Assembly (NCBI GenBank): GCA_028274465.1
Contig: CM051457.1
Span: 15,055,097-15,119,096 of the forward strand
Reading direction: 5' to 3'
DNA: 64,000 nucleotides
Origin: Plantago ovata
Taxonomy: Eukaryota > Streptophyta > Magnoliopsida > Lamiales > Plantaginaceae
In this document: positions 48,806-59,492 of the stretch, piece after piece
How the letters are laid out: the number at the start of each line of letters is the position of its first letter
Numbering within the stretch: position 1 is the first letter of the stretch
Program-made: the position numbers and the translations under genes
Notes under the pieces: model-generated
The model's database searches: none
Told to the model about the DNA's origin: nothing
The model's input: only the letters and a program-made list of their open reading frames with translations

Positions 48806-50566
48806 TTAATAATTGTCGCTGGATTCAGTATCTGAGGATGTAGAGCTTATGAACCGGTGCTTATTTCTCTTTGAACGGGTCCTAGTTGATGCACCCGAGG
48901 CACCTTGATGTTCATGCGCCATACCTGTAAAATTAACAGCAAGATGGCTTAGATGATATAACATGTATTTGCAGTAGCTAATTAGTAGTACTAATTAAGT
49001 AATAGATTCATAGTCAAAACTGTTGAGAATGGCCTGGATTTTATCGGCAAGCAATTAAAAGACAGAGCAGCAACTCTCGTGTGTTTGAGTGTGAGTCTTG
49101 CAAGAAAGAACATTGTAATAATTTATTGTGTAAATAAAAGTTGAGTTTTTTCCATTGCGCCAAAATTAATCGATCTTGGTGGTATCTGAACTCCTAAATA
49201 CGTTGAAATGTCCAACAAAAACCTCATGACACACATTTTCGACTATATTATTCGTGTTGGGTTCAACAAGACACATGGATTCACCCTGAACCTCAAGCTC
49301 AACCCCCAGAACAATACAGAAGTAAATGAGAAATATGACAAACTAATAACCAGGACTCAATGGAAACAAGATAAGAACTGAAAATAAAGCAGAAGAGACG
49401 TTTTAACGTGGTTCGGTTATGAATAAACCTACATCCACGGAGATCTGTAGATCTCAATCCACTATCAAGATAAGATGAATACAAGAAATCCTTAGTTTAC
49501 AAGAACAACAGATTTGGAAGATTTTTTTCGTGCAATCTCACTGATTTTCTCTCATCTATCTCTAGCTTACTTTCCAAGCAATAGCTACCTATAACTTAGT
49601 AAACTTTCTCTCACTAGATTTATCTCACTAGAAAGTGATCCAATCTACATTTTTGTGGTCTTGATCTAATATTAGAATCAACACAAGCTAACAAGGAGTA
49701 TTTATGAGGTCTTGTACCAAAATATTCCATAACAACCAGTCACAAGTCTCCATCTATCATTCCTTTATAGTGACATTTGTGTACTCACACACAACCATAA
49801 AGATAAGGTGTATGCATATCAAACACAACAGCTGACACAAATCAAAGGTAGACAATCCATCTATAAGCTTTCATAAACGTGTTCCAGCTACTAGAATGCT
49901 TGAAAGCCTGTTAGAATTGAGATAACACCGGTGTTGAGCCAGCACCAATAAGGGGTTCGGCAACCCCGGGGTCAACACCCACAAAAATCGTTATATGGTA
50001 AAATAAATAAATGGCACACAACGACAAGAATACACAGTAATTAAGTTAAAATATGCGAGCAAGCATGACTAATCAAATAGAAAATGTAATTTGTAAACTC
50101 ACTTTGTTTTTGGGTAGAATTGTTGCTGGGTAATATAGCTTGTTCTTGTGGAGAAGATGAGGAAAGCTTAAGCGGATTATGCATGGTTCTTCCAATAAAC
50201 TTGGCCTTAAGCGGATTTTGTGTGGTTCTCCGAATAAACTCGGCCTTTGAAATTGCTTCGACCTCACTGTCTGTTTCATCTCTCTTCCCTACATAGGAAA
50301 TTAGATGCAGAGCATTAAGCTTCTTTTCTTTTTGGTCTATATTTAGCGTTAGTTTAGCGTTAGTTTATCAGCTAGCTTATAAGCTCCAGAAGTTTATAAG
50401 TTCGTGTTCACGTAACAGACTTATTGTCAGGAAATAAGTCTGTTACGTGAACGCGAGCTTATAAGCTCCTAGAGCTTATTGGGTAGCTTATAAGCTAGCT
50501 TATCATCTTTCATATTTAAATTATACCCCTAATAATAATAATAAATATAATAATAATAATAATAAT

Positions 50567-50597
<31 letters not shown>

Positions 50598-52313
50598 TAA
50601 TAATAATAATGACATATTATTTAATTAATAGTTTAGACATAAATATATTATTATTTTTATGTTAAAATAATAATAATAATAATTATTATTATTATTACTA
50701 TTGTTATTATTATTATTATTATTACTATTTATAAATAAAACTACTAACACTAGTAAAGAATACCACAATATTTGTTGTCATGTACATGTTCATAACTTGA
50801 AAAGAGATTATTTATTTAATAGTTTAGACATAAATATATTATTATTTTTATGTTAAAATAATAATTATTATTATTATATTTTTTATTATTAATTTTATTA
50901 TTAAATAAGAATAAAATGAATGAAGAATATAACAATATAATATGAATGTCCTTTTATGTCATTTTATCAATTAGCTTATAATTAACTCATTCGTTAAACA
51001 CGTAAACTAAAATCAGCTAGCTTATCAGCTCATTTGTTAAACACGTACACTAAAATAAGCTAGTTTATCAACTAACTTATCAATTGCTTTATCAGTTAGC
51101 TTATCAGCTACCAGTTAGCTTATAAGCTAGTTTTGCTTATCAGGTCCAGACTAAGTAGTATATATAATATAGCTAACTAAAAAACTAATCAAAATTTAAC
51201 TATAGAACAAAAACAGTTCTAGCTGAACCCCCACAAAAGGAAAAAAAAAAAAGAGATAACAATAACTATCTAATCATGAATTGTAGCAAGTCCATAAGTA
51301 AGATTATACGTCGTAGATTTCTGCCAAGATACAAAATAAATGTAACAAGTCCACCAGAAAGATTGTTCATATATACTTCATACCTTGTGGCTTTGTGCCA
51401 GAGCCAGTGGCCTTTTTGTTTTGTCGAATTAACACAGGGTTATTTCTCCTCCCTACATAGGAAAATAGATGCAGAGCACATGTACTGTAAATAAATAAAA
51501 ACAGTTCTAAAGCAACTCTTCTTTCCTTCTTTTTTTTTTTTTTTTTTTTTTTTTCCACATTCTTTTTTTTTTTTTTTGTCCAAATTCTTTTTTTTTTTTC
51601 CAAATTGTAAAAGTACAAGTTATCCAATTTCCTTTACAAATGAAATGCCAGTCAAGATTGAACGTATCACTACCAAAATATAAAAATGAGAAAATCAAAC
51701 TTAAATTCATTTATTAAAATTATATTTTTAAAAAATGAAATATTTATAGTCATGAATTAAACGTAACATGGCCAATAAAAAGATTGTATACCTTTTGGAA
51801 TTGTGCTATCAGAATCACTGCTCGTAGTAATAGTTTTCCGTTTGCGTCGTTGAGACAAGGAATCATTTCTCCTCCCTACATAGGAAATTAGATGTATATC
51901 ACATGTAAATAAAAGAAAAAAAGGGTTCCAAAGTACGTAATGAAGAAAAAGATAGAAGAAAGAAACCATGGATTTATGTTAATTAAGACTAAGCCCCTAT
52001 ATTTTTTCTATTTTTTCTTTTTCTAGCATCCACATTGTAGCAAGATATTACCTCGTGTATTTGTGCGACGATGAATAGAATCATCGGAATCAGGACTGCT
52101 AGTATAAATAGTACTCGTATCCCTATTGTTTCCATTAAACGATAAAGTACCCTCCCGTATAACAGGTATATCTAAGTCTGAATCTGATGTTGGCTCGTGT
52201 ATAATCGGTATATCAGAGTCTGATGCAGTCTCTGATGAATCGGATGATAGCTCCCATGCAACTGGTGACATTCGAGATGTTGATGCTTTTCTAGAACTCT
52301 TAGGCAACACCAT
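48806..52313 (-). CDS. Ser/Asp-rich protein of unknown family, five exons
   Basis: Five minus-strand exons: 52313-52052, 51875-51792, 51452-51384, 50288-50103 and 48924-48806. They give 239 codons plus TAA. Every junction has GT/AG and every intron is phase 1. Exon 1 (MVLPKSSRKASTSR) is full of SDSD-type repeats (DSDIPII, DSDLDIPVI). Exons 2, 3 and 4 each begin after a TTTCCTATGTAG acceptor and give GRRND, GRRNN and GKRDE, so they look like duplicated exons. Exon 4 contains AEFIRRTTQNPLKAKFIGRT, itself a repeat (FIRRTTQNPLK / FIGRTMHNPLK). Exon 5 is basic then Ser/Asp-rich and ends SSDTESSDNY. Predicted disordered, possibly nuclear; no signal peptide or membrane segment. I do not recognise the family. 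Introns carry a candidate LTR, hairpin MITEs, triplet repeats and A/T tracts. It could be a true gene or a recent orphan; open frame over five exons argues for the former. Confidence 0.65.
49256..49927. mobile_element. Candidate solo LTR in the last intron of the Ser/Asp-rich gene
   Basis: Begins TGTTGGGTTCAACA and ends GAATTGAGATAACA (TG...CA). It contains AACGTGGTTCGG at 49405-49416, a sequence I associate with Copia-type LTR leaders. There is no internal retrotransposon domain. A 5 bp target duplication was not found, so borders are tentative. Confidence 0.4.
50371..50500. repeat. Long hairpin
   Basis: The arms 50371-50425 and 50432-50500 pair around a six-base loop near GTCAGG. The innermost about 24 bp (GTTCACGTAACAGACTTATT and its complement) is essentially perfect. 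It lies in the intron between exons 3 and 4 of the Ser/Asp-rich gene, in a cluster of AGCTTATAAGCTAGC palindromes that recurs at 50960-51145. The whole 50345-51150 block may be one MITE with AT-rich filling. Confidence 0.65.
50530..50940. repeat. (AAT)n/(TTA)n tracts and a 60 bp direct repeat
   Basis: (AAT)n at about 50530-50610 and (TTA)n at about 50682-50728 lie in inverted orientation and could pair. The block with AATAGTTTAGACATAAATAT occurs at about 50627 and again at about 50818. Confidence 0.8.
51520..51606. repeat. Three poly-T runs
   Basis: T-runs of about 24, 15 and 13 bases separated by CCACATTC- and CCAAATTC-like spacers. The last is followed by CCAAATTG. In the sense (minus) direction of the host gene this is an A-rich intron segment. 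Length is unreliable in sequencing. Confidence 0.85.
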
Positions 52314-52537
52314 TGTTTTTCTTTTCTCCCTGGAAGCCTCACTATTTTGCAGATAAACTCAGAATTGTACACTCTAATGCAATGAAGAAGAGAGTTTTAT
52401 AATCCACTAGAGAATGAAACATAGAGTTTTATAATTATGTGATGGTGAACTTTTTAATTGTTGCTGATTATGAGAATCCAGTAATAATGAATGCAAAGTA
52501 GTGAAAGAATTAATGAGAGAGACGTTCTTCACACAGC

Positions 52538-53188
52538 AGGTTCATTATAAAATTTATCTAAATATGTTTTAATTCATTAAAATATGTTTCCCTTTTACAT
52601 AATGTATAAAAATAATATTTTTAGTAACTACCTATTATATTCTAGTTATACTAGTATATAAAATTAACTGTATCAAGAAAATAAAAAAAATTAATAATTT
52701 ATGCACTAACAAAGTTTTAGACATGCAAATATTTAGAGCATTCATAGTAGTTTCCCTAAAACCGCTATAAATTCATTTCCTATAACATTTTAACTACTTA
52801 TTTAACAATTTACTGAAATCATATTCCATTTACGTAATTTAATACATATATAGAAACAATATTATTAGTAACTATCTATTCTAAATGTAGCAAAAAAATT
52901 AATAATTAATGCACTACAAAATAATATTACTAGTAACATCATTTTCCACATAAAAATCACAAAAATTATCAAGCCCACAAGGTAATCTCAAAACTAATAG
53001 ATCTGATGATTACAAGAGAAAACTAATAGATCTGGTGATTACAAGAGTTAAGAACCTTTTGCACAAAAAATATCCTAAGTTCAATACCTTTTGTGCCAAG
53101 GGAGTCATAAGGTGGTGTTAAGGAGTTGAGATACTGAAGGAGAGGTGCCGGGTTCGATCCCCGGCAGTGACGGAGTTATAAGGTTGGT
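52538..53188. repeat. Third, partial copy of duplication A (upstream flank only)
   Basis: Matches the 5' part of the RPS27 duplication (compare 40871-41455 and 54225-54868), including the SINE-like piece with GGTTCGATCC at about 53150. It stops at GGAGTTATAAGGTT and is joined directly to LINE sequence at about 53190. Its first 50 bp are shared with the 54.2 kb copy only. The RPS27 gene itself is absent. Confidence 0.85.
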
Positions 53189-53189
53189 T

Positions 53190-54180
53190 AGCACTTGTAT
53201 TTTGTCCTATGTTTCAAAGGTAACTTGGGTTAAGGTGGATGCATTGAGCAAGGAGTCAGGGATAAAGAGATCTCTAAGGGGTTTAAAGGTTGCACAATTG
53301 CAGAAGAGGTGATGGAGTGTTTCCTGTTCTTGGTGACACAAGGAGCATGTGGGATCCGGGATGATGTTATGTTTAGCTAAAAAGCTAGCTGTAGGAAGCT
53401 TGTTCCATACTACTAGCCATATAAAAAGTCTGATTCTTGGTAACACTTTGAGGTTCCATACCGGTATATATGAGTCTGAATCGGATGATGGCTCCCGTCT
53501 AATGGGTATATCCGAGTCTGAATCAGATACAACTGGTAACACTCTGAGATGATGATGTTTTCTTGAACTATGAGGCAACACCATTGTTTTCTCCCCGAAA
53601 GTCTCACTGATTTGCAGATAAACTCAGAAGTCAGAAGAAATATGGTACTCTCTTATACATTGACAAAGGGAATTTTATAATCCACCGGAGAATGAAATTC
53701 ATTTGGTGATAAAGTTTTAATGGAAGTGAACCAATAATAATGAATGCATGCACTAGTAGTAGTATCTAGTAGTAGTATATTATGTTCACCGACCAACATT
53801 TTACAATATACTAGTGGATATATAGTAGTAACATTATTGATGATAGAAGACGACAAAAAAGAACAAAAAAGAAAATGAAAAAAAAAAAATAACGCACACT
53901 TGCGCCTCTTGCATCTCTAATGGAGGTGCAATAAGCGGCTTTTGCCTTCTCTATTTTTGGGGAGCTCGACGAGGAGGCCTTGGTTACTCTTTCGCGCCTC
54001 AAGCGCTTATCTGTTAGTCATTCGAATGATGTGAGGAGCTGTGTTTTTCTTTTTTTCTAGACTGAAATACTGAAATTTTGTATCCAAAAAGGGGTGGGAG
54101 CTAGCACAGCTTTTCTCTCGACTCCTTTCCAAATTTGCGTGATTAATAAAAGTCTAGTTAATAGTTAAAAAAAAAACATA
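53190..54180. repeat. Segmental duplication block B, copy 2
   Basis: Second copy of 44627-45570, holding a shorter piece of the same LINE, the exon-1 copy and its upstream flank. The long (AAT)n of the first copy is missing. Confidence 0.85.
53207..53584 (-). pseudogene. Chimeric frame: Ser/Asp-rich exon 1 fused to LINE zf-RVT domain
   Basis: One uninterrupted 125-codon frame on the minus strand. It starts MVLPHSSRKHHHLRVLPV (compensating small indels change KTSSS to KHHHL), continues with SDSDSDIPIRREPSSDSDS, then passes in frame into the LINE zinc-binding domain (NLKVLPRIRLFIWLVVWNKL, CSLCHQEQETLHHLFCNC). It ends at a stop about 15 bp before the block border. In the sister copy at 44.9 kb the same junction is out of frame. 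Expression is unknown; it may be just a fossil. Confidence 0.6.
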
Positions 54181-54289
54181 ATAATAAGTACCTATTAGTA
54201 CTAATTAAGTAATAGATTCACACATCAGGTTCATTATAAAATTTATCTAAATATGTTTTAATTCATTAAAATCTGTTTTCCTTTTACAT
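54181..54289. other. Junction between duplication blocks B and A
   Basis: Short AT-rich linker. Its right part (CAGGTTCATTATAAAATTTA) is shared with 52538 onward. Confidence 0.5.
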
Positions 54290-55342
54290 AATGCATAAAA
54301 AAAATATTTTTAGTAACTACCTATTATATTCTAGTTATACTAGTATATAAAGTATATAAAATTAACTGTATCAAAAAAAAAAAATAATAAAAATTAATGC
54401 ACTAACAAAGTTTTAGGCATGCAAATATTTAGAGCATTCATAGTAGTTTCCCTAAAACCGCTATAAATTCATTTCCTATAACATTTTAACTACTTATTTA
54501 ACAATTTATTAAAATCATATTCCATTTACGTAATTTAATACATATATAGAAACAATATTATTAGTAACTATCTATTCTAAATGTAGCAAAAAATTAATAA
54601 TTAATGCACTACAAAATAATATTACTAGTAACATTATTTTCCACATAAAAATCACAAAAATTATCGAGCCCACAAGGTCAAATCTCAAAACTAATAGATC
54701 TGGTGATTACAAGAGTTAAGAACCTTTTGCACAAAAAAATATCCTAAGTTCAATACCTTTTGTGCCAATGGAGTCATAAGGTGGCGGTAAGGAGTTGAGA
54801 TACTGAAGGAGAGGTGCCGGGTTCGATCCCCGGCGGTGACGGAGTTATAAGGTTAGTTTAGATGTGGAAAAATAATCTGGTTTAGAGAAAAAAAATTTGT
54901 GCCCATATAAAAGTTATACACCTCTTGTGCCAAAATTGTAAAAGTTGACTACTTTATAAATTAAAAACCCTATGATTAACACTAAGTCCTAATATATTGT
55001 TTATAAACATTAGTTTACGTACATATGTATTTAAATATATAAATAGTAAAACGTTTCTTACATATTTATATTTTCTACTTTTTTTAACATTGCTATTTTC
55101 ACATATCCGTTTCCACTTTTCTTCATGGCTTCATGTTTTTATTTTCATGCTTCCTAGACTATCTACAACATGAATTCATACGCAGAAAAGTATCTCAATA
55201 CGTCCCATATTGCCTATTGGACACTTTTATGAGCTTCGGGTTCCCAAATTACAAGAATTTCAAAAAGTCAAAGAACTTGATGTACACCGTTGACTATAAT
55301 TCTATCGAGATCAGATTTGTAGGTCGGTTTGGCCCAAATTTT

Positions 55343-55398
55343 ATGAGCCCAGTAACCAGCCCATGAAACTACTATATAGCTTCTCGAAACCCTAATCA
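55343..55398 (+). promoter_or_regulatory. RPS27 core promoter, copy 2
   Basis: Same site II-type AGCCCA motifs, CTATATAG box and telo-box AAACCCTAA (55387-55395) as in copy 1, apparently unchanged. Confidence 0.7.
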
Positions 55399-55486
55399 CT
55401 CCGTCTCCAACCATTTCGGCGCCCTTACTCTTCTGCCCTTCCTTCATCTATCTGATCTCTACACAGCGCCACATCTCAAATCGGCC

Positions 55487-56186
<700 letters not shown>

Positions 56187-56473
56187 TGTCTTAATTACTG
56201 CTACTGAGTTTACTTATTGCATTCAGATATTGAAAGTGTTTCTGACTAAATGAGAATGTGAGGCTGAGTTTTCTTTTTGGTTAATGTTTTGAATCGTCAT
56301 ATTTCAACTTGTGAAACCTGTTCAATGGTAGCTGTTGCATTTTCGTATCTACAGTTCTTATCATGTGATGACGCTGGATATATTTTAATATAATGCTTTA
56401 GTCTCATTTTGTTCCCTTTATTCTGGTGTTTCAGTTCATTCAATTCCTCAATTATAATGGGAAAATTTAATCA

Positions 56474-57850
56474 ATCTTGGATGATTTTTCATATGCTTGA
56501 TAGATTGTGTAGCGTTACTCATTCTTATGGCGATATATAAAAGGCTACATATAACATCTAACTTGAATTGGTGAATGAAGAAACATACTATCTCTGTCTA
56601 TTTTTGCCAGGATCAAGCATATTGTGATTCTTGTCATGTGCTCAGTGGAGGATGTTTGGTGTTAGTTTCATGTATTGTATTAATCTCATTGGTTTTAGTT
56701 ATGATTGTATGCGAGTAGTACAAAATAATTATGTTAAAATGGATTGAAACCTTTATCATTTATGCCTCTTGCTGCTGGCTTCTATTTTTTTATACCATCG
56801 TATGCTTCCTAAAGCTGTGTGGCCTTTGGTTTTTGTTCTGGAGTACTTCTGGTTGCTGTTTTTCTTGATTAGCATCCAATATTATCAGTTGTTTTGGAGC
56901 TGGGTTGTGTTGATTTCTGTGTAGTATTCTGAGTTTACCAGGCAATATGTGAAAGCTCATTACTACCTGGTTTATTCTGAGATCCCAACCAACATTATTA
57001 TCAGTCGATCTTTTGCTTTTCCTTTTTAACTTCTTAACTTTTTTTAAAGTTTTAAGCTCCATCTCTAATTATGATTAATATGATTACCAGTATGTTTAGT
57101 GGTACTAGAAAACTAATAAGCGGTAATAAAAATTATGCAACAAGTTGATTCATCTTGCTTATACTATGCACTTCGGGCACTGGCACTTAATGGATTTTGT
57201 CCGGTGAAGGGAAAATTTGTAATTAATTTTGGCCCCCGTGTTTCAAGTCTTTCAACTTACATGAATTCCCCTCTGCATGTGCCTTTATATTTCCCTGAAA
57301 AGTATTTGGAGTCTGTAAGTATACCCACACAAACATACCATTTACATATTTTTCTCTCTTCCGCCATTTCTCTCTGCCTCGTTGAAACCACAAAAGATCG
57401 TGCAATGGCTGATTTCAGCTGACATTCGGGAGTTGTGGGTGCTATTTATGAGGAAGGAGACAAAAATTTATTCTCTTGCCGGAAGCCGAATCACGGAAAA
57501 CTTCTGTTGCCTTTTAGATATCGTAGAAATAGTTTGATCGGAAATCAATACTCCATGGGGCAGTCGAGGTCCGCGCACCAAAGAGGGCTGAATCGGTCAG
57601 ACAAATCAAGACTAGACAAGGAGAAAATGGAGATAGGAAGAGGCAATCCGGAAGAAACCACTACCAGTCTTTGATTTCACGATTGATTTTTTACTCCCGG
57701 TAAACATCAAGTTGAGTTGCACTGTAATTGATCGATCTCAGGTGTGAAATGACATTTCTTGATGTACTCTACTCCGTAGAATTAAATTAGTTCATGTAAA
57801 GAAGATTCATTTGCAGTTTTGTGAGAGAGACAAGTTTGTACAGAGAAAGT
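56474..57850. other. Intergenic region without a supported gene
   Basis: 3' flank of RPS27 copy 2 followed by short frames (57135-57422, 57435-57674 on plus) without recognisable similarity or convincing splice links. Confidence 0.4.
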
Positions 57851-57922
57851 GGCGGTGCTGGAGGAGGTGGGCAGAGATGGTGGTGTGGCGGTGCTGGAGG
57901 AGGTGGGCAGAGATGGTGGTGT
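57851..57922. repeat. Two perfect 36 bp tandem repeats
   Basis: The unit starting GGCGGTGCTGGAGGAGGTGG occurs twice head to tail (57851-57886 and 57887-57922). It is G-rich and in-frame in three frames. The following region to 57990 has inverted CACCGAACACC / GGTGTTCGG pieces. No gene assigned. Confidence 0.85.
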
Positions 57923-58299
57923 GGCAGCACCGAACACCATTTTTCTTGTGTGTATCACCCAAAACCGGTGTTCGGCACCAGAAGAGTGGTGTCCAATTCC
58001 GAAAATATAAAGTCCCGACATTTAAAATGTGAAAATATTGACATCAACGATAAGTCGTAAAGCGTATGAAATGGATGTTCTCCAACAATATTTTGCTCAG
58101 AATGGAAGGAGATGTCCTCAAGAACGACAAAGAATTAATAACGTTCATGGGCAAGACAAAGAAAAAGAATCAGATAAAGGACTTGAGGAAATATTTGTGA
58201 GTGTTAATCATCATAGTGTAAATAAAACAATGACTCTGGTGAATCTTATAAAGTAGTTTAGACCATACACGATTATAAATGTAAATACATAATTAACCA

Positions 58300-58900
58300 A
58301 TAGTAAAGACACCACGAATTAGCTACAACCCACGCGTGTTTAAAATTGTTGGAGTTCCCGGCCCACACCGCTCCCCCTTTAAGCGAATCTTGTCCCCAAG
58401 GTTCACCTGCTCCTGACATATATCCAACCCCCCCCCCCCCCCGTTTTGCTGCTTTCCACGCGTTGCACCTATGTCTTATCATTCGGTGTCATCCATCCAT
58501 GCCAAACGAACTTGTTGTCGAGCTCCCTGCAAATAAACATGCAACCAATAGTGTCTTTTTCGGCTGCTGGTCCTCCTGCAACATCTAAAGCCCTATGCAT
58601 AATCCCTTACGCAATACATTCTTATCAACTGATCGTGCAACTGCCACATGTCCCTCCTTGCATTCAGCAAAACCCCATGCATCACCTTTGAGTGTAGAAT
58701 CACTAACTTTTTCTTGACAAATGCAGCTTTCGTCACTCCTACTTTGTCCGATCTACTCAAGTACCCACCATCGCCAATCATGAACATCATATCAACCAGT
58801 TGATGTTGCTTCAAATACCTAGGAATGGTCTTCCATTCCACCTTTTTCCTGATGAGTTGTGCCTCCCAGAACGTGTCGATGATACTCTCCACTCATGCTT
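58300..58900 (-). other. Degenerate coding-like remnant, possibly retroelement
   Basis: On the minus strand an open frame at 58892-58593 (MESIIDTFWEAQLIRKKVEW...) is followed by short fragments with GDKIRLKGGAV-like wording near 58370-58400 in other frames, reminiscent of the 3' ends of plant retrotransposon polyproteins. A run of about 16 C residues lies at about 58429-58442. The family could not be settled. Confidence 0.25.
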
Positions 58901-59492
58901 GTTGAGGTACTAAAACCTATGTTTTAAAACCCGTCTTGTTGGTCATCTCGGACGACTTCTTGGGATGGGTTAACCCGGGTCATATCGGACGATTTACTCG
59001 AATGACGTGATAAATACATAAAATTATATAGAATTATTTTTTCATTTAAAACGAATACAATTGACAAAATTATGTCACGTATTTATCACCTAAATTCCTT
59101 CTGTGAATTGTGTTACAAAAAGTGAAAGTTTTCATTTTTTTTTTTTTTTTTCCATAAAATTTGGGTTAATCCGAACAAATCGGTGCAAATCTGGGAACAA
59201 AAGCGGGTTCAGGATTGTTTTTTGAAATTGTTCATTTTGAATCGGAGATGCCTCCGAGTTCCGAGATAACTGCGGGTCGATCCTCCCAACTTTTAAACAT
59301 AGACGGAAACTAAAGACTCGATTAATTTTAATTCGACGCTCTACGAAATAGTATCTCTCAATGCACGATCTAAGAAGTTTGCGTGGGAAGGCCTAGCCAG
59401 GCGACTTTAGTTGATTCAGATTGAGTACTCAAAAATAGTGAATAGGAGAGTAGGGTTTAAAAGAATAAGTTTCAATCTCTGAATCACCAAAA
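58901..59492. other. Promoter side of the L34 gene
   Basis: AT-rich flank with a poly-T run at about 59138-59152. No gene seen; it presumably includes the 5' UTR of the L34 gene from about 59440. Confidence 0.4.

Noticed and set aside
57135..57674. Two consecutive plus-strand frames downstream of RPS27 copy 2
   Set aside because: They resemble no known family, and no convincing splice sites join them to each other or to RPS27.
58429..58442. CRISPR or other prokaryotic arrays, operons or Shine-Dalgarno sites
   Set aside because: Nothing of the kind is present; the C-run is a simple homopolymer and all genes are eukaryotic with spliceosomal introns.
58593..58892. PPR or retrotransposon gene on the minus strand
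   Set aside because: Only one 99-codon frame with no diagnostic motif; kept as an unclassified remnant.
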